Assembly: GCA_016800925.1 (NCBI GenBank)
Contig: JABCPU010000104.1
Coordinates: 62,001 to 126,000, forward strand
DNA length: 64,000 nucleotides
Source of the DNA: Suillus spraguei
Taxonomy: Eukaryota; Basidiomycota; Agaricomycetes; Boletales; Suillaceae
Reading direction: 5' to 3'
This document shows, in pieces, positions 47,100 to 57,900 of this stretch. Under the pieces are notes generated by a model. It had not been told where the DNA came from, ran no database searches, and saw nothing but the letters and a program-made list of their open reading frames with translations. The position numbers and the translations under genes were made by a program. Within the stretch, counting starts at the first letter, position 1. The number at the start of each line of letters is the position of its first letter.

Positions 47100-47460
47100 T
47101 GGATACATACTTTAGTGAAGGTACTTTCTTGCGCCAATGATCTTGCACGATGTGACCGAATGCTTGCCAACATCGTCTGCGTTCGTGTTTTGTCAGATGA
47201 GTCTTTCCTGCATTCACTGCAGGAAAAGAATCAACTGCCATCTCACAATCGCTCGCTACTCCTTCCAGTCCGCAGTGACGTCTTTTTGTTATCGAACTTG
47301 GACCATACCGTGTCATCACCCGCACTCATAACAGGGTCTTGCTTAAGCATCATCGGTAGTGCCATCTGCATCCACTGCTCTTCGACTCTAGGCAGACTCG
47401 ACTCTTCACTTTCGATCTCAGTATCCTCCAGGATCTACCTGCCGTCCACCGACGCCTGAT
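47100..47460 (+). pseudogene. ICMT (STE14-like) relic, copy 1
   Basis: Decayed fragment related to isoprenylcysteine carboxyl methyltransferase, the ER enzyme that methylates the farnesyl-Cys of pheromones. It aligns with copy 2 from aaggta.tttcttgcgccaat through gtttgtcagat, cgacc/ctgccatctc.caatcgctc, accata.c.tgtcat, cccgcactcata, to actctaggcag. Conceptual reading gives ALITGSCLSIIGS, then STLGRL and, after a frame change, FTF-like residues, the point where the enzyme normally reads YxTLGRxFTFxL. No complete frame; nothing of the C-terminal catalytic part is visible here. Confidence 0.55.
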
Positions 47461-48400
47461 CTTAGCTACTCGCTTACGCCCAGAGTCATCACACGGGGAT
47501 CACCCTATTCAGATGTCAAGTTTTATGGACATGTCAACCCCGCCGCCGCCATCCAGTCAGATCGTCGCTTTTTCGGGCGCACAAAAAGATAAGATACTGC
47601 AGCCAGTACCGATTCCGTTCACGTTCTTGCTGTCGAACGATGTGTAACATGCCTACAGCAACATGTACCGCATTTATAGCAAGATCAAGAGATATCTTGA
47701 CCGTGCACTGCAGGCTCCAGGACAACACTGAAAACACTGCCTCGATCTCCGCACACGCCTCTCTCAGTCTCCGAAAACAAGCAAGGCTATACGCGTACCC
47801 TCGCAGCTGGCGTGAGTGTCAGTTGTTATGGTGCAATTGGACTTAACAAAAAATGCAGCGGTCGTGATAAGTGGTCTATTGCAAGTGCGTTGAGAGCGTA
47901 CATTGTGGGGGGTGTGGCGAGAAGTAGCGCTCCATACACTAGAAAATTGGTGACTAAGGAGCCAAGCAAGTGGTTTTCGAGGTCCTTTGCGAACTTCGAA
48001 GTACATTCGGTACAAGTTTTAGTATTTATTGACGAGTCTTCGGACTTTTAGTCAAGGCAATAGGGAAGCGAGCCTCTAGTTGGGAACAATAACATGGTCA
48101 CCTAATAACTTGTACTCTTTAGAATGGCAGTCTTTATTGTACACAAAATTCCCTAACACACAGCAATGGTGGCACAACCACTAGAACCGTGGAGACATTA
48201 AAACGGTGGCAGCTGTACAGAGTAGCTTGTGTTTATACGTACCGTTTTCTCCTTTGCTTTCAGTTAGTAACAGTATGGTCGCAGCTAAGATCTGCTTGCT
48301 TCTCTGTGCCACAGGAGCACGGTATTATCCGATCACACCCCAACTGCTAGACCTTCTACAAAGGAGCGTTTGAATCCTACCGGTTTAGAAGTCGTTGCTC
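47461..48400. other. Spacer between ICMT relics
   Basis: No recognisable gene. A 38-codon frame at 47526-47642 starts MDMSTPPPPSSQ but ends without a CaaX box, so it was not called a pheromone gene. Sequence 47800-48050 is open on both strands without family resemblance. Confidence 0.4.
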
Positions 48401-49220
48401 CTTGGTTGCATATTTTAATGAAGGTATTTTCTTGCGCCAATCCCACACATTCATGTTACTGAATGCTTGCTTTTCAAGAGCATCATCGTGTAAGCTGACC
48501 TCTTACTACGAGCTTACCTTATCATACGTCACATGACCTACCCCCATATATTCCGCCACTTTCCAACCATTCGGATCAGACTCGGGTCTCATACCTACCA
48601 TCACCTATCAATTAGTACAACGCTCAAAGAATCCACAGTTTCGTCCTGTTACTCTCACTTGATCCGTTTAGTGTTCCTTGTCGTTTTCCCGGGCAAGGTT
48701 CCACATCGGTGTTTGTACTTTGTCAGATATCATTCTTGCATACACAGCAGACAACCGACCGCCATCTCGAAATCGCTCACTGCCGCAGTGACTTATGTTC
48801 GTTAAACCATACCCTGTCATCGCCCGCACTCATAGCTGGTTCCTACCTAAGTTTCATCAGCAGTCCCATCCGTATTCAATGCTACTCCACTCTAGGCAGG
48901 TTCTTCACTTTCGACAGGATCACAAGCTAGTCACATCTGGCCACCCTAGCTATGCTGGTGGATTATGCGTCTTTCTGGGCATCTTGCTCTGTCATTTTCA
49001 AACCCGATCGTGGTTGGTCTCTTGTTCGGGCGTCATCGGACCAGGGGGTCAAGTTGACTTTGGGATGCATTTGGGTGGGTTTGCTTAGTCTTCTTTATTC
49101 TGGACTTGGGGGGCGGGTCCAGAAGGAGGAGGCGATGTTGCAGGGAAACTTCGGAGATCAATGGAAAAGTTACGTGAAAAAGGTTTGATTCCATGGCTGT
49201 TCACCGTGACTCAGTTTCTG
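48400..49220 (+). pseudogene. ICMT (STE14-like) pseudogene, copy 2
   Basis: More complete relic of an isoprenylcysteine carboxyl methyltransferase. Blocks in order: ALIAGSYLSFISS, CYSTLGRFFTFD, a frame change, QDHKLVTSGHPSYAGGLCVFLG (lacking the usual PYxxVR between TSG and HPSY), another frame change, LTLGCIWVGLLSLLY, and GGRVQKEEAMLQGNFGDQWKSYVKK, then a shift before GLIPWLF. These are the substrate-cofactor half of the family (HKLVTSG..HPSYTG and RxxxEExxLxxxFGxxWxxY). At least three frame changes and a small deletion make it non-functional as read. Carries a roughly 200-bp insertion relative to copy 1 (about 48490-48690). Confidence 0.72.
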
Positions 49221-49817
49221 CAACCCTAGGATTATAGCAAGATCACCGTCTCTGTCTTCGTCGAAAAAAAAGGTTTTTAGGCCATATTATGACAATGATG
49301 ATCGATCCCGGCACTTATGATCATTGCCATGTGTAATTCTACTAGCGACGGGTGAGTTGCATCAATCATTGATCAACCTCAATATGTCTGACTCGGATCC
49401 AGTTCTCCAAGCCAGAGCTCTTCTTTCATTAACGAGGGCCAATATAATGTGAAGTCCTTGAACGTTGCTATCCTCGTGCTGGCTACTGGTTCAATATGAC
49501 ATATGTCGCATAATATATACGAGTGGTGTAAAGGGCCCGAGGGGGCCGCCTTCCCCTGTGGTGATGTCCCCTCCATCTCATAATGTCAACCCACCGACAT
49601 ACGAGGACGGTCCATCGCGAACGCCTGTGCAGTGGAAGAACTGAATACATTGTGTAGCACCTTCATGAGGATTTCATGGAGTTGATATATCTACTGCATA
49701 TTTTTTTCCGTATCAGATTGGACTACATATTTCGATACCCTTTGTATTCTATTGCGAATAAGTGATTTGCCTTAAAACAATAACCTAGCATGCTGACAGC
49801 AAGCCATATCCTGGGTT
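49221..49817. other. Intergenic after ICMT relic
   Basis: 3' side of the agmatinase-like gene. A frame at 49379-49576 (-) starting MEGTSPQGKAAP has no recognised family. Confidence 0.45.
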
Positions 49818-51016
49818 CTAGAGCTCATCGGCGAGTGTTCGCCTCCGCTTTACTTGCCGTTTAGGCGGCTCGTCGGTGACAAACAGGGTGAGGAAATCGT
49901 CTGCAATGCCAGCAGCAAGGATGGCAGTGATATCGGCTAGATTGGACTGAGCCCCCCCTTGTTCTTAAATCCGGGAAATGTATCTTACCATTATCGTATG
50001 CTGGAGCAACCTCGACAATATCAGCCCCACTACAAATGTGTCGTCAACTGTTTGTACAGGCCCGTGAATGATGAAAAGAATCTTACACAAAATTCAATCC
50101 GGCAAGACCTCGAAGGATTCGTTTGGTTTCTCGACTGGTCCATCCAGCAGGCTCTGGCGTACCAGCTACCTAGACATCAGTAACTTCAAAGCTACCCTAG
50201 TGATATGGCGCTCACTCGCAGGTGCCTGACTAGGGTCTATCAAAGAGTAATTAGTATACAATGTTAGCGATCAATTGGAATATCTACAGACCAATGGTAT
50301 CAATGTCAAAGCTGATGCAGGAGGCAATCGACATCAATATTGTGATCAGCAACACACTGCTCGGGACAGACCTCAGGTAAACAGGAGAGTTGCCGATGCG
50401 TTGTCGGATATGCTTAACAATCTCATCTATTCCAAGGTCGTCGATATCATCAGCCATGATAAGGTCAAAGCCAACTTCTTCGTCATGTTCGATCAACTCA
50501 GGGCCCTGTCCATTCAAAAGTGCGTCAGCTTGAGCTAACTTGAGACCCAAGGAACGTCCTGACCTCCATTTTGTTCCTGATCCCAGCATGAATACTGGTG
50601 TTGGACATAAGTCCTTCTTCAAATGCGAATGTGAAGTAGGTCCCATGGTTGACCCTGGACTGCCTGGTGAAGCCTCCCGAGCTCGGCCAGGTGTCGATAT
50701 GTGCATCGAAGTGAATGACAGATATAGGACCATAAATCTGATGAAGAGATCGAAGAATCGGAAGCACCTAGGAATCATTTGATATATAAAATAAGGGAGA
50801 TTGGCAAGGGTATCATGCTATCTCACGATGGTATGGTCTCCGCCTACCAGTATAGAATCAATTCCATATTCGCGAACGAGATGATCCGGGGCTCACCTAA
50901 TGTCAGTATACGAGGGTGCTCCACTCCATCACGCGCAAGCTTTGCGGTGCGCGCACTAGCCCTTCCATTCACGGGTCGTGTCAAAAGTGTGGTATATGCA
51001 GTTTCAATTTGATCAA
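49818..51016 (-). CDS. Agmatinase-like ureohydrolase, 5' part missing
   Basis: Mn-dependent ureohydrolase family (agmatinase, guanidinobutyrase and relatives), which releases urea from guanidino compounds. Read leftwards and spliced: ALAVDQIETAYTTLLTRPV, RILTLGGDHTIV, LPILRSLHQIYGPISVIHFDAHIDTW, FTRQSRVNHGTYF, GFDLIMADDIDDLG, SPVYLSFDIDTID, GWTSRETKRILRG, ADITAILAAGIADDFLTLF and a basic tail ending at 49818. The metal ligands are present: His of GGDHT, Asp/His/Asp of DAHID, and two Asp of FDIDTID. The chain begins abruptly near 51016: the N-terminal 100 or more residues expected for the family are absent, because a retrotransposon starts there. So it is either inactivated or continues beyond the element, outside this window. 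Confidence 0.85.
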
Positions 51017-51207
51017 CAGCTAACGCGGGGATCGCTTCTTGGACCTGAACCAGGTGGCACCCCGACTAGGACCCCGGAAACCAACCGCCGACAACGCGCT
51101 CAACAGCGCTAAGGACGCCCAGAGGCGCCCCAGCGGTCACCAGGACACCAGACAAACCGCCAAAACCCTAGACCAAGAACCAAGAACGAAGCAACAAAGC
51201 AAACAAA

Positions 51208-53076
51208 ATGCCAACAATCAACTCAACGAGCCCGGTCACCACGACAACCACAGGTAGGGCCAACCGACGGACAGCAGCTGATAAACCTTTGCTTTCAACC
51301 AGTAGACCCATACAAGACCACATATCGGGCACAGGAACGAAGACAGATGTTGTCAACCTGAACACAGCACGAAAAATCTTGTCCATGCACAGTCTCGTAA
51401 TGCCAACAGCCGGTAGCATGTTGCAATCAATCTCGGTAGCTTTATTCGAATTTAGTATCACAGCAAATCTAGGCGCCACACATACTGACATACTACGAGC
51501 AATTGCACTAATAATACAGGAAGTCGATACAGAAATAAACACGGAAAACATCATAGAAAAAGTCAAAGCCCTAATAGGCGGACCAATTGCGACCCTAGAC
51601 GAGAAAGTCGAGACATTAACAGAAACAATAGACGCGCAAAAGAAAACAATAGAGTTGATGACGGAGGTACGCACCAACTTGAAATCATCAGCGGAAGATT
51701 TGGGAAAGATAGCTGGAAACATGAAGAGCACAACGCCACAAAGAACGAGTGATGAACGGTCTGACGGACCACGAACGTTTGCAGACGCAGCCAAAACTAA
51801 CATCCCTGCCCCACTAACGAAGGTACTAGCGAGAAGCAAGACACAGGCAAGGCAAATCCTAGTCGACAGACGATCACAGCTCTTCGCCAACTCTCTGAAA
51901 GACCTAACGGAGGCGCAACTAGTAGCAAAGGCCACCTTAGCAGTGGAGCAAATGTCAAAGGAGAAAGTCGTACTTCCAACATCAATCAACTTCATCTCAG
52001 CACGCCGTCTCCCTCATGGAGGAGTCCTTTACGAGCTCAACTCACCCGAGGCAGCAGAGTGGTTCAACGTGGCAGCAAACCGAGGATACTTCCTGGAACA
52101 CTTCGGAGCGGAAATAGTGATCAAGGAGCGAACGCACAACATTATAGTGGAAAATGTACCAGTAACCTTTGTACCCAACAACCCAGCAGCACTAGCGGAC
52201 GTCGAGAAGAAGGCGGGCTTGAAACCAAAAACGATTAGCAAGGCGCGATACATCAAACCGGAAGCAAGGCGCAAACCAGGACAACGAACAGCCCACATAA
52301 TAGTGACCTTTAACTCCAAGGAGGGAGCAAATCAAGCCATCAAGTTCGGCCTGACAATCGAAGGTAAGAAAGTATATGGAAGAAAGCTAATACCAGAACC
52401 GACCAGATGCCTCAAATGCCACTCGTTCGAAAACACTCACATGGCCGCAGAATGCCCACAGGAACAGGAGACGTGCGGTACATGCGGGGAACACCACCGA
52501 ACAGCCGCGTGCCAAGTCACAGACCAAAACGAGTTCTTCTGCAGGAACTGCAAAGTGAAGGGCCACGCGGCCTGGAGTCGACAATGCCCGACGTTCACGA
52601 AGAAGTGGGATGGACACAAGAACCGCAATGAAGACGCTAAGTACCGATTTTTCCTCACAGAAGACCCTCTTACCTGGGAACCACTAACGAGTCAAAATTT
52701 TGAAGAGAACAACGAGACAGCCCCAATATGGCAGCAAGCGACGGAGGATCATCAACCACAACGATACCCACCACCAAGAAACAGAGCGGAACATGGACGG
52801 CCCACCAACAACAACAACAACAACCAAGAACACGAGGAACGGAACCTCAACAACAGGAACGCCAACCGAATCCCATTGGGAGGTCAATCCCGAATCCCAG
52901 AAGCATGGCAGATGACAAGACCTCAAGCAGACCACCGAACACAATGGAAACTACCCACCCAAGAAGAGACCGAAACGCAATCAACACCTCCAAGATGGTC
53001 TAGCTCCCCTTACGGCTCCCTCCACGAACCCTACAGCCCACAAAGAGGGTGGGACCAGGACCATGCCGGAAACTAG
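51208..53076 (+). CDS. LINE ORF1 (Gag-like, zinc knuckles)
   Basis: RNA-binding ORF1 protein, 622 residues, uninterrupted. N-terminal half is helical and charged with a possible coiled coil (about residues 100-175: DEKVETLTETIDAQKKTIELM). Middle part (about 230-400) contains a globular domain. Three Cys-His knuckles follow at about 397-460: CLKCHSFENTHMAAEC, CGTCGEHHRTAAC and CRNCKVKGHAAWSRQC. The tail is Asn/Gln/Pro-rich and low complexity. Start is the first ATG after the leader. The TAG at 53074-53076 is followed after two bases by the ATG of ORF2, suggesting coupled termination and reinitiation. Codon use is rich in A and C in third positions, unlike the host genes nearby. Confidence 0.92.
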   Translation: MPTINSTSPVTTTTTGRANRRTAADKPLLSTSRPIQDHISGTGTKTDVVNLNTARKILSMHSLVMPTAGSMLQSISVALFEFSITANLGATHTDILRAIALIIQEVDTEINTENIIEKVKALIGGPIATLDEKVETLTETIDAQKKTIELMTEVRTNLKSSAEDLGKIAGNMKSTTPQRTSDERSDGPRTFADAAKTNIPAPLTKVLARSKTQARQILVDRRSQLFANSLKDLTEAQLVAKATLAVEQMSKEKVVLPTSINFISARRLPHGGVLYELNSPEAAEWFNVAANRGYFLEHFGAEIVIKERTHNIIVENVPVTFVPNNPAALADVEKKAGLKPKTISKARYIKPEARRKPGQRTAHIIVTFNSKEGANQAIKFGLTIEGKKVYGRKLIPEPTRCLKCHSFENTHMAAECPQEQETCGTCGEHHRTAACQVTDQNEFFCRNCKVKGHAAWSRQCPTFTKKWDGHKNRNEDAKYRFFLTEDPLTWEPLTSQNFEENNETAPIWQQATEDHQPQRYPPPRNRAEHGRPTNNNNNNQEHEERNLNNRNANRIPLGGQSRIPEAWQMTRPQADHRTQWKLPTQEETETQSTPPRWSSSPYGSLHEPYSPQRGWDQDHAGN

Positions 53077-53078
53077 TG

Positions 53079-53442
53079 ATGGATGACGCCGACAACACAC
53101 ACCAAGAACGCGAAGACTTGAAAATCTGGCAGCAAAACCTTCGGAAATCCAACAACGCATGGGAGCACATGCTGAAAAACTTAAACCCGCACGTATACGA
53201 TATAGCGTGCATCCAAGAACCATATCTCAACCCCGTGAATCTTGCTAACGCCTCCAATCTAAGACAGTTCTGGGACGTAATCTACCCAACGGACCACCAC
53301 GCAAACCCAGGACGATCACAGACGATAATCCTAGTCAACAAGAGACTATCGAAAAACAATTGGCACATTATACCACTCAAGTCAGCGAATGCTATGGCGA
53401 TAGAGCTAACGGGGGCTTTCGGCAAGGTGCGTATCTACAACA
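53079..53442 (+). CDS. LINE ORF2, 5' portion (endonuclease start)
   Basis: First 121 codons of the LINE polyprotein, starting at the ATG two bases after ORF1 stop. It contains the first part of the APE-type endonuclease: LKIWQQNLRKSNNAW, YDIACIQEPYLN with the metal-binding Glu, and later FGKVRIYN. Reading is cut by the Ty3 element at 53443 after VRIYN. Removing that element and one copy of its 5-bp target duplication continues the frame exactly into IYNPCDSDS at 60776. The short reading past 53443 into the LTR (to 53543) is an artefact of the insertion. Confidence 0.9.
53438..53442. repeat. 5-bp target-site duplication, left
   Basis: CAACA directly before the 5' LTR; identical to 60771-60775 directly after the 3' LTR. 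Five base pairs is the usual Ty3 integrase footprint. Confidence 0.95.
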
Positions 53443-53611
53443 TGTTACAATCGTACGTGCCCCTATTCATTTTCTTACCTCATTTACCGTGTATATTACA
53501 TAACATGACTCTGACTCATATGCTCAACGCATCTGTACTATAGTTGCCTTCCATCTTTGGATATGCACTTACGTTCTCACACTTCTCTTGGTCTGTGCGC
53601 ACATATTGGCC

Positions 53612-53619
53612 TATTTAAG
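53612..53619 (+). promoter_or_regulatory. TATA-like box of the LTR promoter
   Basis: TATTTAAG, 34 bp ahead of the proposed RNA start at 53646. The same promoter copy in the 3' LTR is at 60465-60472. Confidence 0.65.
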
Positions 53620-53645
53620 CACAGTGTACTTGTAGTAGATTCGCT

Positions 53646-53656
53646 ACTTTAATCTT
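53646..53656 (+). promoter_or_regulatory. Proposed self-primer (RNA 5' end)
   Basis: actttaatctt; exact reverse complement of the 11 bases at 53919-53929. If transcription starts here, the first 11 nt of the RNA can fold back and prime minus-strand synthesis as in Tf1. Confidence 0.7.
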
Positions 53657-53918
53657 ACTGGGTTTTACCTGGAATCTCCTTCGCTTAGGTCTCCAACCTA
53701 AGTCGTCTTGAATCGTCTCTAAGTCTAAGCACTCCTTAGCCTTAGTCTCTATTCTCGCGGATACCTCTTGGACTTATCCTAGAGGCTGAACCCTTGATCG
53801 TACTTGGAACGCGTTCCTTGTACTTTCACCTTGTCCTCTTCTGGACATTGTAAGAACTCCCAGCAGACCGTCTGTGTCTTTTCACTGTCGCTGGTGACGC
53901 CACCCCAGTTCGTAACAA

Positions 53919-53929
53919 AAGATTAAAGT
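53919..53929 (+). promoter_or_regulatory. Primer-binding site (self-priming type)
   Basis: aagattaaagt, beginning one base after the end of the 5' LTR. It does not begin TGG as tRNA 3'-end sites do, and it pairs exactly over 11 bp with 53646-53656 in the LTR. Confidence 0.75.
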
Positions 53930-54115
53930 CTATTTTGATCGTCGACTATCCAGTCTTCGACCCTGAACTCTGATCGCTTCGATCAGCAGACTAGCGTATG
54001 CGTACGCTGAGCAGATTGTCAAGAGAAGCCCTCTGACAGAAGAAAGCCCTAACGGACAGCAAGACAGCGTGTGTAGGCACCGAGAAAGTATAACTCATCA
54101 GAAGAATCATCAACC

Positions 54116-54952
54116 ATGTCGACCAAAGAATTCGAATACAAGATCGGTCAACCGATTGGTTTTGATGGAGATCGCGATAACTCTCGCGAGTTTATCCAGT
54201 CGTGCAATCTGCACTTTGACATCAATGAAAAGCTTTACACCACCGACAAGCAGAAGATCATCTACATAACATCCTTCATGACTGAAAAGAATGCCAAATC
54301 TTGGAAGGAACAATTCCTCGAACACGCCCAATCCACCGACACTTCTGGACAAAAAGTTGGTTATGGGACAATGGTGGATTTTATGAAGAGCTTCAAAGAA
54401 GCATTCGAACCAGTGGATACCAGAATGACCGCGCTTACGCGCCTTAGAGATCTCAAGCAAGGAACTGGAGATCTTCATACCTATGTTGCCGACTTTGAGG
54501 CACTTGCAGCCAAGGCTCATATCACCAATAACGCAACGAAGATCCAATTCTTCCAAGATGGTCTCAACTGGGGTATCCTTACAAAGCTTTTCAATACGGG
54601 AGATGTCTCCGAAATATTCAGAGATGTTGTGTTGCAATGCGTTGCTATTGACAACGCCCATCATCGGCTTAATGCCATGAGGACGCGTCATGTTCCACAA
54701 CAGAAGAAGAAGAACTATGGAAATGCGCGGTATACTCCGAACCGTGATTCCAACGCAATGGTCGTAGATCGAATCTCCGACACGGAAAGGTCCGAATGCA
54801 TGAAGAAAGGACAATGCTTCGGATGCAGAAAAACAGGACACCGCATCCATAATTGTCCTGACAGAAAGAAGAAGACCCCGCTCCGACAAACCGAAGTCAA
54901 AGGGGAAGACGAAGATGAAGAAACTATAAGACGGGTTGTACAGGATTTTTGA
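54116..54952 (+). CDS. gag: Gag (capsid and zinc-knuckle nucleocapsid)
   Basis: 278 residues. The first 190 residues form the helical retrotransposon Gag domain (FDGDRDNSREFIQSCNLHF, KNAKSWKEQF, FMKSFKEAFEP, LRDLKQGTGDLHTYVADFEAL). A basic linker is followed by one CCHC knuckle, CFGCRKTGHRIHNC, about residues 236-249, then an acidic end. The stop TGA at 54950-54952 shares its A with the ATG of the following frame (tgatg), after a run of five T. Either reinitiation, a -1 slip on the T run, or a lost base in a single Gag-Pol frame would connect them; Tf1/sushi elements often use one frame. Confidence 0.92.
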   Translation: MSTKEFEYKIGQPIGFDGDRDNSREFIQSCNLHFDINEKLYTTDKQKIIYITSFMTEKNAKSWKEQFLEHAQSTDTSGQKVGYGTMVDFMKSFKEAFEPVDTRMTALTRLRDLKQGTGDLHTYVADFEALAAKAHITNNATKIQFFQDGLNWGILTKLFNTGDVSEIFRDVVLQCVAIDNAHHRLNAMRTRHVPQQKKKNYGNARYTPNRDSNAMVVDRISDTERSECMKKGQCFGCRKTGHRIHNCPDRKKKTPLRQTEVKGEDEDEETIRRVVQDF

Positions 54953-57900
54953 TGTGGAGAAACAAAGACTCGACGTATGTTTCTCCCAATGTAATACTAA
55001 GACTTGTACGCGCTGTAGGTGAAAGAAAAGAACTTCGTGTCCCAATCACCCTCCATTCGCGTACTCGTTTGAAATCCGTCGACACTACCGCTGTTATCGA
55101 TTCAGGAGCAGCAGGAACATTCATCTCAGAAGAGTTTGTGAAACTCCATCAAATCACACGACGAAAACTCAAGGAACCATTTCGAGTTACAACGGCAGAT
55201 GGAACTCTCATAAAAGGAGGACCAATCACGCATTACTGCCTCCTAGTGGTCAAGATTGACGATCAAACCATGTATGGAAAATTCAATATCACCAAACTAG
55301 GAAGGAGAGATCAAATCCTTCTTGGCATTCCTTGGTTACGAGCAATGAACCCAATTATAGATTGGGCTGCTGAAACGCTTGTCCTTTCACGGACAGAGAA
55401 ATCAGACGAAATCGAAATTGATCTGGACGAAGATCGGAAGAAGAACGGGTTGCCTCAACTTTTCAATCATGTTAAGTGGCAACATTCCCGCCTTCCGAAA
55501 CCTAGCATCGCATCTCCTATTGAGATCCCTGAAGACTCGGAACCAGAAGTACGAATGCCCCGTACTACCGAACCAACTCCACGCGTACAACTGCCGCAGG
55601 CAGTATCACCAATCCCTCGTGCAGAGAAGCGTAAGAACGAATCTGAACCCGAACATCGGGTTGGACAAGAACCTGTTGAGCAACGGCCAATAGAAGAACA
55701 GAAACAAGGAAAGAGGAAACCGGAAGAAGAACTTCCAGGACGAGATACCAACGTACCGAAACTATCCAAGTTCTTCGTTCCCCCGAAAACTCTTTCAGCT
55801 TCAATTGAAGAAATCCCCGATAAAGAAGAACCCGTGCCCTCGTTGATCCCAACTGAGGATGATGACCAATTTGACACCATGCACGATGTTTGGCATGCGC
55901 CAGAAGTGCGCGAAATCTCCTCTTATGAACTAGGAGAAGGAGAATTTCTTGTGGAATATGATACCGACGGGATTAGCATGAGGATTATAGAAGAATATCC
56001 ATGGATACACCCTTAACACGGGATGGAACTTCTCACCTTGAACAATCCTCTCCCTATTCTTCGATTCCACTTCCTCCTCCGAAATATAGTAACAAAGCTC
56101 AGGAATTCGCTACGGACGAGAAGGAGAAGAAAAAGAAACCCTTCGAAGAATTGGTCCCGGATTATTTGCATGACTTCGCAGACGTCTTTGCTAAAGACGG
56201 ATTAAACAAACTACCCCCCGAACGCCCTGGTATCGATCATCGGATCGACACCAAACCCGGTTTTATTCCTCGTACGTCTAAGGTCTACCCGCTATCGGAA
56301 AAAGAACGCGCTGCTGTCAAAACGTTTATCGATGAAAACGTTGCGAAAGGCTTTATCTCGGAATCGAAGTCACCTCAAGCTAGTGGCTTCTTCTTTGTGG
56401 GAAAGAAGAGCGGAGAACTACGTCCCTGTCAAGATTATCGCTACATCAATGATTGGACAGTCAAAAACGCATATCCGCTCCCACTTCCTATTTCCCTTGT
56501 CGCACGCCTTCATAATGCACGGTTCTTTACAAAAATGGATATCCGGTCCGGTTATAACAACATTCGCATCCATCCTGACGACAGATGGAAAGCTGCTTTT
56601 ACCACGGAATTTGGCCTCTTTGAACCGAACGTCATGTTCTTCGGCCTCTGCAATTCTCCAGCAACTTTCAAGCATACATGAATCGCACCTTTCAACAAGA
56701 AATCAATGAAGGATGGATGGTTATCTATATGGACGATATCCTGATTTTCTCTACGACAATGGCAGAACACCGTGAACGGACCAGACGAGTTTTGACAAAG
56801 ATAAGGAAAGAACATCTGTTCTTGAAACCGGAGAAATGCACCTTTGATGCAGAAGAAGTGGAATACCTCGGAATGATAATTTGCCCCGGACAAGTTGCTA
56901 TGGACACCGCCAAGACCAAGGGAATCTCCGAATGGCCAACCCCGAAATCTGTAAAAGATGTTCGGTCATTCCTCGGTTTTTGCAACTTCTACCGCACATT
57001 CATTTCCCACTATTCGGACATCGCCAGACCCCTCATCGACTTGACAAAGAAAGATAAGGTCTTTGAATGGTCAACCGAATGTATGGACACTTTCGAAGAA
57101 CTGAAACGACGCTTCACTTCCCAACCGGTACTCCGTAATCCTGATCCCTCCCGACAATTTGCGATTGCTACCGACGCTTCGCTTGTAGCAACTGGCGGAG
57201 TTCTCTTACAGACTGATGAAAATGGTGTTTATCACCCATGTGCATATCTTTCCCAGTCTTTAAACCCCGCAGAACGCAATTACCAGATCTTTGATCGGGA
57301 ACTCCTTGCTGTGATCCGGGCATTGAACGAATGGCGTCATTATCTCGAAGGAAACCCACACCCGTCCTGGTATTCACCGACCATAAGAACCTTCTGTACT
57401 TTAGAAGTGCACAGAAGCTCACCCGTCGCCAAGCACGTTGGCAATTGATCTTGTCTATTTACAACATCGAACTGCATCACGTTGCAGGTACTAAATTAGC
57501 AGTACCGGATGCACTATCCCGCCGACCTGACTATGACTCCGGCAAAGACGATAACGAAGACCAAACCCTCCTCCCTGACGCTCTATTCGTTCATCTTATT
57601 GACACTGATCTAAAGGATGTACTGTCCTCCTCAGATCCTCTCGACGACCCTGTTTTCAGAACAGCGTCTGACGCCCTCGATGGCGTGTGCCTTCCTCCCA
57701 TGAAATCGGCACTTTCTGATTGGAAGATTGAGGAGAACGTCCTCTATTTTAAGAATCGCGCTTATATTCCACCGGCACATTGCTCCGATATCCTGAAAAG
57801 GTATCATGATCATCCTACCGCGGGACACCCCGGTAGATTCAAAACTGAAGAACTCGTCAAACGAGAAGCTTGGTGGCCTGCAATGGGCTCTTATATTCGG

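Larger units (their letters stand above)
53443..53917 (+). repeat. 5' LTR (475 bp)
   Basis: Starts TGTTAC and ends GTAACA, a perfect 6-bp inverted terminal pair. A TATA-like box TATTTAAG is at 53612-53619. The transcript start should fall about 30-35 bp on, near 53646, where actttaatctt begins: the sequence complementary to the primer site after the LTR. Confidence 0.95.

Noticed and set aside
47526..47642. Short frame starting MDMSTPPPPSSQ considered as a fifth pheromone precursor
   Set aside because: It ends SNDV-stop without a Cys at the CaaX position.
51168..51995. 275-codon open frame on the minus strand
   Set aside because: Antisense shadow of LINE ORF1; hydrophobic and low complexity as expected from reversed A/C-rich codons.
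54110..55045. 311-codon open frame on the minus strand opposite gag and protease
   Set aside because: It is a shadow of the gag/pol coding strand: the plus frames carry clear CCHC and protease motifs, and the antisense reading matches no family.
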